Assembly (NCBI GenBank): GCA_030323885.1
Contig: CM059197.1
Location: 36,368,556-36,432,555, forward strand
Source: Branchipolynoe longqiensis
Taxonomy: Eukaryota; Annelida; Polychaeta; Phyllodocida; Polynoidae
DNA length: 64,000 nt
Reading direction: 5' to 3'
The notes beneath the pieces are model-generated. The model ran no database searches, had not been told where the DNA came from, and saw nothing but the letters and a program-made list of their open reading frames with translations. Shown here piece by piece: positions 11,401-22,171 of this stretch (positions are counted from its first letter, which is position 1; each line of letters begins with the position of its first letter). Both the position numbers and the translations under genes were made by a program.

Positions 11401-11599
11401 GAAGGGAAGCGGTGGACGAGGTGAGGACAAAAGAGAGTGGAAGATAAAACTCCCAAGAAAGAGCATCTAAGGACAGCTGGAAGAAGAGGACGGCATGACT
11501 TAATGGGAGGAGGATGGGGAGGTGACGGGTGGGTAGAGGGAGGTTGCACGGTCTGTGAGGGATAATGGGTTAGTTGACGGATGCTTATCGGAAGTAAAC

Positions 11600-11700
11600 A
11601 GATATACATTGTGCACATAGAGCGGAGCGGAAAGATGGCGGCGCCAACCCCGACACAACCGGGCTATGTACGCCGTGTCAGGGAGCAGTGATTGAGGCAT
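11600..11700 (+). promoter_or_regulatory. YY1-like AAGATGGCGGC patch with 18-codon ORF
   Basis: AAAGATGGCGGCGCC (11632-11646) matches the YY1/initiator motif often found at metazoan promoters. The ATG at 11635 opens an 18-codon frame (begins MAAPT) closed by TGA at 11689-11691. There is no clear splice donor before the stop. A first exon or promoter is possible but unproven. Confidence 0.25.
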
Positions 11701-11796
11701 TGCAAAGCCCGGCAGACACTAGTCGACATTACTGGTGCAGCCGCCAAGTTCTACTTTCAAAGCCATGGTACTGTGCAGCTTTAACTGGGATATTTG

Positions 11797-12133
11797 TAGG
11801 TGGTGTGTGTATGTGTGTGAATGAGCGTGTATGTGTGTGTGTCTGTGTGTATGTGTGTATTTGTATGTGGTGTGTTTATGTGTGTATGAGCATGTATGTG
11901 CGTGTATGTGTGTGTCTGTGTGTATGTGTGTATGTGTAGGTGGTGTACGTATGTGTGTATGTGTGTATGTGCGTGCCTGTGTGTGCATGTGCGTGTCTGT
12001 GCATGTCCCTGTGTATGTGTCTGTACACGGTGTGTTCTGTGTGTATGTATGTATATGTGTGTCTGTGAGTATATGTATGTACGTATGTATGGATGTGTTT
12101 GTCCGTGTGTATGTGTGCACCTATATGTTTGTG
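11797..12133. repeat. (TG)n / TGTGTATG microsatellite
   Basis: About 335 bp of TG repeats with TA and C interruptions. It abuts a 5'-truncated SINE-A exactly at its right edge. Confidence 0.92.
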
Positions 12134-12407
12134 TGTTCGAATCCTGGTCGAGTCAAACCAATGACTTAAAAATTTATACTTGTCACTTCCTAGCCAAGCG
12201 CTTGACATTGTTAGGATATGGCAAGGACTGGTTGGCTCAGTGTCAGGATAATGTGACTGAGTGGGATATCAGGTCATGGTGCCTGGCAGCCTGGGCTCCC
12301 AGTGTGGCAGCACTATAAAGTTACCATAAGTGTGCACTGTCACAAGTCGCTACCCATCCTGATATGACCTTAGATGTTGCTAGGACGTAAAACAACAAAC
12401 AAACAAT
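12134..12407 (+). mobile_element. SINE-A, 5'-truncated
   Basis: Begins inside the B box (TGTTCGAATCCTGGTCGAG) and continues through the whole body to GGACGTAAAACAACAAACAAAC. Confidence 0.9.
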
Positions 12408-12409
12408 CA

Positions 12410-12720
12410 TGCGATAGGATCTTTGTTGATCATTTGTCAAGACGCTCAATTAAATTTGCTAGTTCTTCTTCGTTTCCGGTTAAACCATCATTGTTATCAG
12501 CAAAGCGGAGGTTGGTGATTGTTGTACCTCCAATGCTGATTATACCTTCATGATCTTCTAGTATGTCTGTCATGATCCTTTGCGGAAATAATATTGAAGA
12601 GGGTGGGTGAAAGTAGACATCCAGGTTGGACACCAACTGTTGTTCGGAACCAGTCTCCTGTATTATTGTTGAAGAGGACGGCACTAGTGGCCTTGTTATA
12701 GCGGTTTTGTGATGATTTGG
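12410..12720 (-). pseudogene. Non-LTR reverse transcriptase fragment, frameshifted
   Basis: Read on the minus strand, one frame gives a TVGVQPGCLLSPTLFNI-like segment, the reverse-transcriptase motif normally read as RQGCxLSPxLFN. A shift near 12588 then leads to RIMTDILEDHEG, ISIGGTTITNLRFADNNDGL and EELANLIERLDK (12430-12684). The catalytic FADD motif reads FADN here. It is the middle of a LINE palm domain from a different element than the LINE at 28-29.8 kb. Both the frameshift and the altered catalytic motif mark it as dead. Residues outside this piece are not present nearby. Confidence 0.75.
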
Positions 12721-12799
12721 ACAAGGCTTGTGCTGATGGTGTTTGTGTTAATGGTGTTTGTGCTGATGTTGTTTGTCATCAGTTTGGTTGATTTGTCAT

Positions 12800-13072
12800 T
12801 GCTGTTTTACCTCCTAACAACATCTGATGTCATATCAGGGCATATACCAACTTGTAGCAGTGCGAACTTCGTGCCAACCTTATAATGCTGCCCCACTGGG
12901 AGACCAGGCCACCGGCATCATGACCCAATATCCCACACAGTCACATTATCCTGATACTGTGCTCACCAGTCCTTGTATTATCCTATTAACCGCAAGTGCC
13001 ATACTAGGTAGCAACAAGTATCAATATTACAAGTCATTGGTTTGACTCGGTCGGGATTCGACCTCCTGAACT
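12800..13072 (-). mobile_element. SINE-A copy, head truncated
   Basis: On the minus strand the body is complete from GTCGAACC-like sequence to the GTTGTTAGGAGGTAAAAC end. The head stops at 13072, where a T13 run and a SINE-C begin. Confidence 0.85.
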
Positions 13073-13385
13073 TTTTTTTTTTTTTAAAGATTTATAGTGC
13101 CTATCATGGATAAGCCTGAATAGGCTTGTTTTCACCATTAGACAGTTTGTCGATAGAAAGCCCGAGCCTACACTTTTACCGACCCAAGGGATTTTTAACC
13201 TCCCACACCACATAGACATGGTATGAGAGCAACTGGCCTTTGATGACGCTGTAAGTTATACACAGCGGTGGAAATCCAAATTGGCAGAGATGGGGTCATG
13301 GGGAATCGAACCACCAACCTTCAGATTAGGAGTCCGACCTAGAAAAAAGTCAGACACTCTAACCACTCCGCCACAGAGAACACCA
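13073..13385 (-). mobile_element. SINE-C (tRNA-derived), full length
   Basis: Read on the minus strand: a tRNA-like head with GCGGAGTGGTTAGAGTGTC and the B box GGTTCGATTCC (right end), a body, then GGCACTATAAATCTTTAAAA and a poly-A tail (seen as the T run at 13073-13086). The head has a long variable-arm-like insert, as in class II tRNAs. Confidence 0.85.
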
Positions 13386-14156
13386 CACTTCCGTACGGGA
13401 AGCCTGCACTCTGCCGATTCGGCGACCACGTCCGGTGTTATCAGTCTTCTCGTTACTCCATGCCTATCCCCGACCCTGAGTCGCCGATGTCGGCTAGTGT
13501 AGGGGGGCCTTTACTCGTCTATCTACAGCAAAGCAGCATCACTCGATCACAACAGGGTCTCCCTCAAGGTTAGGCGCCCCCCCCCCCTCCCCCAACATCA
13601 GGACAGGCACGACGCACTGAAAACATCACCCTGTCAAATGGTCATCCACGCTGACTACTTTTGTATCGGCATCATAAAACGTATATGCATGAAATAGTCG
13701 CCACTCAACACTCTCCGAGTAAGAGAAAGAAACTCTCCTCTAGGAAAAGAAACAGAGAATACATTTTTATCTTTTTGTAGTCATTTATATTATTATTAAT
13801 TCCTCTGAATAAAATGGGTTTTGTCAGTGCTTACTCATGTGTTGTGTGGTAATTATATTAATTCCTCTGAAGGATGTATTTTGTTTAGTGCTGAAGCATC
13901 GGCGTTGCACTCATTGTCGGTGTAGTTAATTACACTTAGATAAAAGAGGATAATTGATTTTGAGAATGTTCCATTATATGGGTGGGGGGGGGGGGGTCAG
14001 GGCAGGGGGGGTGGGGGGCGAGTAGGTTTTAGTAGCACTGTTAGAGAAGGAGGGGGCGTAAAGGAAATTGAAAACTTAGTGCATATTCTGAGGCTTTTGA
14101 GTTTCTACTATATTTTGAGATGAATATTTTAGGTTGGTATTTTGTGTCTGTACATT
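13386..14156. other. Unassigned DNA
   Basis: Contains a C run near 13580, a G run near 13985-14020, and AT-rich stretches with a repeated ATTAATTCCTCTGAA (13795 and 13857). No gene is supported. Confidence 0.4.
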
Positions 14157-14384
14157 AATTGATTAAGCGGGGAAAATTCCAATCGCGGACAATTGATCTT
14201 TATCATTCCACTGCTCCTTTTCTTATCCTTGTAATGCTGAGTGCCAGGCTAGGTTGCGACAATTATCAATTTTTAGATGATGGGTTTGACTTGGCCAGCG
14301 TTCGAACCCGGGGGTTCGAATCCCACACCCTACAAGAATGGGAGGCGGATGTTCAACGCATTCGGCCATCGCGTCTGGTCGTTA
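14157..14384 (-). mobile_element. SINE-A variant with a different 3' tail
   Basis: On the minus strand the tRNA-like head and first body block match SINE-A. After the GGCACTCAGCATTAC block it switches to a tail that includes AATTGTCCGCGATTGGAATT. The same tail is found at 23447-23510. It is therefore a chimeric SINE subfamily rather than a random truncation. Confidence 0.75.
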
Positions 14385-14489
14385 TAACGTGCCTTGGTTT
14401 AGTTCAAAGTGTCTTATTATTAATGGTTGACTTTGGAAATATTTAAAATTAAGACCTGCAAAATGAATGTTGGCATTCGTGTTGAAATG

Positions 14490-15168
14490 CTTGGCCCCAT
14501 CACCATCATGCTGTCGGTAGCAATGCAACAAAGACTGCTTTCATTACTTCACTGCCGCTCTCCATTTAGCTCTCTGCTGTGAGAGTGATGTCCATGAGTA
14601 GGTCTTAATGTCTCTCAGCTTCAGGTTTCTCTTGATGGTATCCTTGAAACGGAGACGAGGGCGCCCTCTCTTTCTGTAACCAGAAGACAGTTGAGAATAG
14701 AAGATCTGCTTTGGTAGCCTGTCTGATGACATCCTCATGAGTTGTCCAGTCCACCGGAGATTCTTTTTGATCAGAAGATCTTCCATAGAGGGCAGCCCCA
14801 TCCGTTCGAGTATTTCCTTATTTCATTTCATGAAAGCTGCCTGCAAAAGTGTTGAAGTACTGCTGGCTTTTGCAAGTTACCTAGGGGAGCAAATAAAGGT
14901 TTCATACCGGCAAGAACATGTACAGACAGGCACAAAACTATTTGTCCCTGCAGTGGCTGGTCGGGAGATCTTGGAATTCCATACAACAACCGCCCTTGAT
15001 GCTGCCACAGTGACATGGTTTTCTGTTCAGGGTTTGCTCCCTTAGACTTCGGTTCTGTCAAGAACCTGTACCATAAGGCAGTGGTTTACAACTCTGCAGG
15101 GCAGGGGCATCAAACTCCCTGAGGTATTGCAATACCTGCATACCCGTCACCATACATTGATGTGTAAT
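14490..15168 (-). mobile_element. Internally deleted LINE copy
   Basis: The minus strand matches the 5' part (28170-28495) and the 3' part (29445-29770) of the LINE at 28-29.8 kb, joined directly near 14822. About 950 bp holding the reverse-transcriptase core are missing. The C-terminal frame (14544-14801, 85 aa, with SSDRLPKQ and RKRGRPRLRFKD) is intact and better preserved than in the longer copy: it has WTGQ where that copy has a stop. Confidence 0.85.
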
Positions 15169-15169
15169 A

Positions 15170-15469
15170 TATAGAAGTGTATCTGGTTATATTGAAATAT
15201 GACAAATACTTTTCCAAAAAACTTCACAACCTTGCTAAAGAGTTGTAATCATAAAGTACTGTATATAATAACCCTTTACACTTATTGTATCATGTGTATT
15301 TTAATTATTCTTTTAAAAATCATGTATAGGTTTATGTATATAACTGTTCCACTCAGGGCTGATAGACCAGTTCTCCAGCACTGCACAATGACAGCCATGT
15401 GAATACAATTAATGTAACCCCTAAAAAAGGCATAAGCAGTAAGAGGCTCCATTACATTTCTTTGTATCT
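15170..15469. other. AT-rich unassigned DNA
   Basis: No gene, RNA or recognised repeat seen between the LINE remnant and the TIR element. Confidence 0.45.
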
Positions 15470-16273
15470 GGGTCACTCTCCTGAAAACTCGCCGGAAGTG
15501 TCACATGAAGAGTTAAAATCGAATATTAGAATTTTTAACATTTTTTAGTTGCAAATGAAAGCTGGAAATATCCCCTTTACATCTATGTAAAATATAAATT
15601 GATCAGATAAAAAATAAAGGTGTAGTCCATGATTCAGCTATGTCTTATGGCAGTATAACATGCCTTGCTCCGATGTAACACATGTTTAAGGCACCACACA
15701 GTCTGCTCAATAACAGTCTAAGCAGAATTAAATAATTTCATTCTTAGAAGCATATCAATCATGGCATAATATACAGAAATATGTAGTGCTTATATTGATA
15801 ACAAAAAGTAATTCCCAGCCATGCTTTATTCACTGAATAATTACTGTACAATATTTGTGTGGCATCCAGTCACCACTGGTTACATCTGTGACGGAAATTT
15901 GTAATGTTATTTCTGAAGACATCAAATGAAGTTTTTTTTTAAATTTAAGCATGCAGACTTGTTAATAAATACTTCCTTTTTAATTATCCTGTTTTGTTTG
16001 ATATATCAATCCAATACAAGATGTTAGTAAGGATTCAACCACGTCCCATATGTCATGTTACAAATGGCTGACTGTAAAATGGGGTATTTTGGTACAAAAA
16101 CACTTCATAACTAAAAGTACCAAAGTTGCACGTGGTTTATTTTATTTCCCTTATTTCATACATCAAATCTGAACATGAACCTGAAAAGTAGAAGGACCAA
16201 AATAAGTAGGACATTTTTGTATTGATTTTCTAAAATCCTATCCCATGCTGACCAGTTTTCAGGAGAGTGACCC
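15470..16273 (-). mobile_element. 804-bp TIR element, family GGGTCACTCTCC (copy 1)
   Basis: Starts GGGTCACTCTCCTGAAAAC and ends GTTTTCAGGAGAGTGACCC, nearly perfect inverted repeats of about 20 bp. The whole length matches 33965-34769 in inverse orientation. No transposase frame is present, so it is non-autonomous. The flanks GTATCT and GTCTCT could be a decayed 6-bp duplication. Superfamily unknown. Confidence 0.88.
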
Positions 16274-16756
16274 GTCTCTTTCGATACAACTGTTTAATAA
16301 GTAGTCCTACATATGTACCTAAGTTGGGTATGTAGGATTAAACATAGATTTTGTATTTAGAAACGCTGATGCTTTCATTGGATAATGCAGCTTTAAAACT
16401 ACCAAGTAATTCATGGGAAAAGCTTGTCTGTCTGAATTAATTTCTAAGAAATTGTGAAATAAAATGCATCACTAGAGGGATTTACACAATTTGAGAGAGC
16501 TATGTGAAAAAAAATATAACTAAAATAAACAAAAACCAACGTGCTGTCTGTCTGATTACATTTCCTAAATTAATATCAAAGTCATGAGAACCAGGGTCAA
16601 TGGACATTTGAGAGGGGGGGGGGGAGTCTTTTTCAAACTGAAAGAAATTAAATTTGAGCAAAATAAATGCAAACACAAAGAACATTTGCCCGCCGCTTGA
16701 TTAATTCCAGAATGGATCTGATGTTACAGTTTCTTAGTGCTCAAACCCAGCTTTTG
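16274..16756. other. AT-rich unassigned DNA
   Basis: No gene or repeat family recognised, apart from a G11 run near 16614. Confidence 0.45.
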
Positions 16757-16815
16757 TTTCTTGTTGTTTTACGTCCTAGCAACATCTAAGGTCGTATCAG
16801 GACGGTACTCAAGGC
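16757..16815 (-). mobile_element. SINE-A 3' tail fragment
   Basis: TTGTTGTTTTACGTCCTAGC through ATCAGGACGGTAC is the reverse complement of the last 58 bp of SINE-A. It is followed by a doubled AAGGCAGCCATCTCC. Confidence 0.75.
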
Positions 16816-16869
16816 AGCCATCTCCCATAGCAAGGCAGCCATCTCCGATTGTGCACAGTGATTATAGCA

Positions 16870-19195
16870 CTGTGGGTTCAGTGGGTGATGGCATGATAAG
16901 TCGATGATTCTGCTACAATTCCTCTCAGTGCACCAACACCGCCACTGGTGATGATTAAGTCACAGCCCACTGGGTCTCAGTATAAACTCACCTTTGCCCA
17001 GTGCACTGAGTCTGCCACAGCTGATGATTAAATCACAATCCGCTGGTTCTCAGTTTGCGCTCCACAGTAAATCAACACGGTCACAGTTGACAATAAAGTC
17101 AACATTTAACTGGTTTTCAGTGGACCCTCTCCCCCCCCCCTCCCCAGTGCATGTTTTTGTTGTTGTTTGTTTGTTGTTGTTTCACGTCCTAGCAAGATCT
17201 AATGTCATATCAGGATGGGTACCAACTTGTGACAGTGTGCACTCATGGTGACTCTATAGTGCTGCCCCACTGGAAGATCAGCACCATGACCTGATATCCC
17301 ACTGAGTCACATTATCCTGACACTGAGCCAACCAGTCCTTGTCCTATCCTAATAATGCCAAGTGCCAGGCTAGGAAGCGACAAGTATCAATTTTAAGTCA
17401 TTGGTTTGACTCGACCCGGGTACGAACCCACAACCCCATTATCTACCAACACAGGAGACAGACGCTCTAACTCATTCGGCCATCCCGTCTGGTCACCCCC
17501 TCCCCACGGTGCACCAACACCGTTACAGTTGATGGTTAAGTCACAATCTGCTTGTTTTCAGTGGACCCGCCCCCTCCTCCCAAGTGCACCCACATTGCCA
17601 CAGTTGACGAGCAAGTCACAGTCCGCTTGTTCTCAGTGGACCCTCCCCCCCTCCCCAGTGCACTTAGGAGGGGGGAGGGGGGGAGGGTCACAGTTGACGA
17701 TCAAGTCACAATCCGCTGGTTCTCAATGTTCCCTCCTCCCCCACCCTAGTACACCAACACCACCACAGTTGGCGATTAATTCACAATCCGCTGGTTCTCA
17801 CTGTGCCTTCCCCCTCCACCCGCCTTCCCAGTGCACCAACACTTCACAGAGTTGATGATTATATGATAATCTCCTAATTCTCAGTGTGCCTACTGTCATC
17901 CCTCCCAGAGCACCGACACTGCCACTCTGGACACACTCCACCATTTCTCACAGGACCCTCCCCCCTCCCCAGTGCACCTGAACCACTAAAGTTGATGATT
18001 AAGTCACAATCCACTAGTTCTCAGTTTCGCCTCCTTCCCCTCCTCAGTGCACCTGCACCGCCACAGTTGATGATTAAATCACAATCCGCTGGTTCTCAGT
18101 GTACCCTCCCCAGTACACCAAAACCATCACAGTTGACGATCAAGTCAAAATCCACCAGTTCTCACTGGACCCTCCTCACTCCCCAGTACACCAAAACCAC
18201 CACGGTTGACGATCAAGTCAAAACCCACCAGTTCTAATTGTGCCCTCCACCCCCTCCCTAGTAAACCAACACCACCACAGTTGACGATCAATGCAAAACC
18301 CACCAGTTCTCATTGTGCCTACCCACCCCCCTCCCCAGTACACCAACACCTCCACAGTTGAAGATTAACTCACAATCCACCAGTTCTCACTGGACCTTCC
18401 TCACTCCCCAGTACACCAACACCACAGTTGACGATTAAACTACAATCCGCTTGTTCTCAGTTTACCCTCCCCAGTGCACCAACACCACCACAGTTGACGA
18501 TTAAATCACAATCCACCAGTTCTCATTGTGCCCTCCACCCCCTCCCTAGTAAACCAACATCACCACAGTTGACGATCAAGTCAAAACCCACCAGTTCTAA
18601 TTGTGCCCTACCCACCCCCCTCCCCAGTACACCAACACCTCCACAGTTGAAGATTAACTCACAATCCACCAGTTCTCACTGGACCTTCCTCACTCCCCAG
18701 TACACCAACACCACAGTTGACAATTAAACTACAATCCGCTTGTTCTCAGTTTACCCTCCCCAGTGCACCAACACCACCACAGTTGACGATCAAGTCAACA
18801 TCCACCAGTTCTCATTGTGCCCTACCCTCCTCCCCAGTACACCCACATCACCACAGTTGACGATTAAATCACAATCCACCAGTTCTCATTGTGCCCTACC
18901 CCCCTACCCCAGTACACCAACACCACCACAGTTGACGATCAAGTCAAAATCCACCAGTTCTCACTGGACCCTTCCCCCTCCCCAGTAAACCAACATCACC
19001 ACAGCTGACGATTAAGTCACAACCCACCAGTTCTCATTGTGCCCTACCCCCACCCCCTCTCCAGTACACCAACACCACCACAGTTGTCGATTAAATCACA
19101 ATCCGCTTGTTCTCAGTTTACCCTCCCCAGTACACCAACACCACCACAGTTGACGATTAAGTCACAATCCACCAGTTCTCAGTGTCCCTTTCTCC
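16870..19195. repeat. Minisatellite of about 70-bp units (interrupted by SINE-A)
   Basis: Around 28 units of the form CAGTGCACCAACACCACCAC, then AGTTGACGATTAAGTCACAA, TCCACCAGTTCTCA and a C-rich CCCTCCCC stretch. Divergence is highest at the left edge. Segments 18240-18525 and 18530-18825 are near-identical four-unit blocks, showing a higher-order duplication. Confidence 0.92.
17158..17497 (-). mobile_element. SINE-A, full length, inside the minisatellite
   Basis: Minus-strand SINE-A from the GACCAGACGGGATGGCCGAA head (right) to the ACAACAACAAACAAACAAC tail (left). The minisatellite segment CCCTCCCCAGTGCA before it recurs as CCCTCCCCACGGTGCA after it, consistent with a target-site duplication. 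Confidence 0.93.
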
Positions 19196-19380
19196 CCTCC
19201 CCTGTGCACCCCCCCCTCGCCCCCCCCCCCCCCGGTACGGCCGATACAAAATTGAAAGCCGGCGCGGTTTACGGGACGGGGCGTGCTGTGCATCATTCCG
19301 CCCGCACCCTCTAATTGGGAAGTCTCCTCTGAATGCATCCATCTTGGTGGCTTCCCCATTGCGCCGCTAGAGGCCGCCAC
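19196..19380. other. GC-rich junction between two repeat arrays
   Basis: CpG-rich stretch with a C15 run near 19218. No exon with believable splice sites was found. Confidence 0.4.
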
Positions 19381-19391
19381 CTAGATAGCGA

Positions 19392-19905
19392 GACGCGCGC
19401 GCGCGTGTGTGTGTGTGTGTGTGATGGTGTTTGGGCGTGTGTGTGAGGGTGTGTGGGCGTGTGTGTGTGAGGGCGTGTGTGTGTGAGGGCGTGTGTGTGA
19501 GGGAGTCTGTGAGGGTGTGTGGGCGTGTGTGTGGGGGGGCACATGTGTGAGGGTGTGTGAACGTGTGTGTGACGTTGTGAGCGTGTGTGTGAGGCTGTGT
19601 GGGTGTGTGTGCGTGAAGGTGTGTGTGAGGGTGTGGGGGAGTGTGTGTGTGAAGGTGTGTGAGGGTGTGTGGGAGTGTGTGGGAGGGTGTGGGGGAGTGT
19701 GGTGTGTGAGGGTGTGTGTGTGAGGGAGTGTGTGAGGGTGTGTGTGTGAGGTTGTGTGGGAGTGTGGTGTGTGAGGGTGTGTGTGTGAGGGAGTGTGGGA
19801 GTGTGGTGTGTGAGGGTGTGTGGGCGTGAGTGTGAGGGTGTGTGGGCTTGTGTGTGTGTCAGGGTGTGTTGATGTGTGTGTATGTGTGTCAAGGTGTGTA
19901 CGCGT
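19392..19905. repeat. (GT)n / GTGTGAGGGTGTGTGG microsatellite
   Basis: Over 500 bp of GTGTGAGGG-type repeats. The opposite strand yields spurious His/Thr-rich frames. Confidence 0.93.
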
Positions 19906-20085
19906 GGGGGTTGGGGTGGGGTAGTGGGGGAGCAATTTACCAGCGGCAGCAGTGCTGGTGGAACAAAGAGGTTTGGGGGAGCAAGGAAATGAGGGAAGGA
20001 TCTGGGGGAGTGGTTGGCACATTGGTGATTCGATGCGTTGCAGTCTTGATTAGTTTGTTTGATTTGTTATTATTGTTAGTGTTAT

Positions 20086-20722
20086 CCGACAGGATGTGGT
20101 TGCTGAGTTGGTAAGAGCGCTGGCTTCCCCTGCGGAAGGTTGGGGATTCGACGACCCGGCTGCGTAACATTAATGACTTACAACATTGATAATTGTCGCT
20201 TCCTACTAGTACTAGCATGGCCTTCGACATTAATAGGAATGGGCTGGGACTGCATGGTTAGCTCGGAGTCAGGATAATGTGACTGAGTGGGATATCGGGT
20301 TGGTTGGTCGCTGTGGTTTTATGTCCTCACAATATCTGAGGTCATATCAGGATGGGTACCGACTTGTGAAAGTGCACACTCATGGCGACTTTATACTGCT
20401 GTCCCACTGGGAGACCAGGCCACCAGCACCATGACCTGATATCCTACTCAGTGACATTATCCTGATACCGAGCCAACCAGTCCTTGCCCTTTCCTAATAA
20501 TGGCGAGCATATGGCTAGGAAGCGACAATTATAAATTGTTGAGTCATTGGTTGGACTCGCCCAGGGTTCGAACCTTGGGTTAGAATGAGATATTGGGTCA
20601 TTGTGCCAGTGTCCTGGTCTCCCAGTGAGGCTGGACTACAACATTGCCATACGTGGGTGTTGTCACAAGTCGGTACCCATCCTGATATGACCTTAGATGT
20701 TGCTAGGATGTAAAGCCCACAC
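20086..20722 (+). mobile_element. SINE-A copy split by another SINE-A
   Basis: The head and body up to GAGTGGGATATCGGGT (20285-20300) resume at GAATGAGATATTGGGT (20583-20598) and run to the GTTGCTAGGATGTAAAGC end at 20722. The gap is filled by a minus-strand SINE-A. Confidence 0.88.
20301..20582 (-). mobile_element. SINE-A inserted in SINE-A
   Basis: Reverse-strand SINE-A from about the B box (right) to the tail (left). It is flanked by a 16-bp, somewhat diverged target-site duplication. Head sequence upstream of the B box is missing (5' truncation). Confidence 0.87.
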
Positions 20723-20759
20723 AAACATACATAGTCTTCCCATTACTATCTTATCATCC

Positions 20760-21107
20760 CCTGACCAAATGGGGTGGCCGAATGACTTGAGCATATGTCT
20801 CCTGTTTTGGGAGATCGGGGGATCCAAATCCATGGATTTGTGGGTTCAAACCCCGATCAAGTCAAACCGATGACTTAAAAATTGATACTTGTCACTTCCT
20901 AGCCAGGCGCCAGGCATTAATAGGATATAGCAAGGATTGGTTGGCTCAGTGTCGGGATAATGTGTCTGAGTGGGATATCAGGTCATGCTGCTGGCAGCCT
21001 GGTCCCCCAGTGGGGCAGAACTATAGAATTGCCATGAGTGTGCACTGTCACAAGGCGCTACCCATCCTGATATGACCTTAGACGTAACACAACAACAAAC
21101 AAACAAA
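20760..21107 (+). mobile_element. SINE-A copy
   Basis: Head GGGTGGCCGAATGACTTGAG, a duplicated stretch around GATCCAAATCCATGGATTTG before the B box, complete body, and an ACAACAACAAACAAACAAA tail. The GTTGCTAG part of the end is deleted. Confidence 0.9.
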
Positions 21108-21276
21108 TCTTATCATCCCATGCTCTGCTTTCAGCTAAAGGATGAACAGTTTCCCAATCAATTCCTTCCAGCAGCCACAACATTGATAACCTGTGCAGAA
21201 ATAATACCAAATAGGCCTCCTGAACAAACACCAAGCAAACAAGCAAACAAAGACTTGTCAAACTTTCTACTTGCAG

Positions 21277-21400
21277 TCAAAGAGGCCCAGCTGCGGCGGT
21301 ACGTGTCTGCTGGTACCCGGCCACACCCTTACCCCAGCATACAGCTGGTGACCGCCCTGCACGTGTTGATAGCCGTGTCACTCTCCATCTGGAAGAACAG
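21277..21400 (+). CDS. Possible orphan exon, unknown protein
   Basis: A pyrimidine-rich acceptor (ACTTTCTACTTGCAG) ends at 21276 and CAG|GTGATA can act as a donor after 21400. Between them an open frame reads KEAQLRRYVSAGTRPHPYPS, then IQLVTALHVLIAVSLSIWKN, the second part hydrophobic enough for a membrane segment. The block is GC-richer than its AT-rich surroundings. Alternatively it is a last exon, because TGA follows in frame at 21402-21404. No family is recognised and no partner exon is visible, so it could also be chance. Confidence 0.3.
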
Positions 21401-21404
21401 GTGA

Positions 21405-21620
21405 TAACAGGTGAGGCGCATTTCTCTATGTGTTGGCAGTATGCTGTGAAGATGCATTATTTGCTGATATAGCATGATTTTTTGTAGATATCTATATTTG
21501 TTGTATATTTGTTGTTTTGTTGAGGTTGTTATTGTTATGCAGTGTGCTGATTGTTATTCACTGCGCGTTCCAGCGACTGACTGAGTCTGATGGTATTTGG
21601 ATTTCACATGCTTCCTGTTT
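21405..21620. other. Unassigned AT-rich DNA
   Basis: No gene or repeat recognised. Confidence 0.4.
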
Positions 21621-21925
21621 TGGTATATATGATACAATTATATATAACATAGCATATATATATATGATATATTTGATGTAAATGATATACATATTTATGC
21701 AATCCATAATAATGTAATCCATAATATGTGTAATACATAATATATGTATGCAATATTTATATAATATGTGTTAGATATAATATGTATAATAAATGTAATA
21801 TATAACATGCACATTACATATATATATAATGTAATATATACCATGTACATAATATATATATGTATATTGTTTGTAATATACATTATAAGATGTACAATTT
21901 AATTGATTATTATATATAATATGTG
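21621..21925. repeat. TA-rich degenerate microsatellite
   Basis: ATATAATATG-type sequence for about 300 bp. Apparent frames are compositional. Confidence 0.75.
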
Positions 21926-22171
21926 ATATATGAAGAGTTAAGTTCCAAAACCATGTACACTCCAATCCAAAAATGTAGTTTAAATAACAGATTTGTTCCT
22001 GGAAATAATTTAAATTCTCACTAATTCCACTTTTCATATGATCATATGGTAATGGAGGAATGAAGAAAAAAGTAGGAATATAAACAAGTTAACTTGTTGT
22101 AGGTTTGATTCCAATGTTCATCTACATTGGATTGGCGTTTACATGGTTTTGCACCTGAACTCTTCATATAT
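21926..22171. mobile_element. MITE family M3 (ATGAAGAGTT ends), copy 1
   Basis: The left end ATATGAAGAGTTAAGTTCC and the right end CCTGAACTCTTCATAT belong to inverted repeats of about 45 bp that include CAAAACCATGTA. The flank ATATGTGAT occurs on both sides, a possible 9-bp duplication. The same element is at 54949-55168. There is no coding capacity. Confidence 0.75.

Noticed and set aside
19360..19380. CTCF-like site in CCGCTAGAGGCCGCCACCTA
   Set aside because: Two core mismatches and no supporting context.
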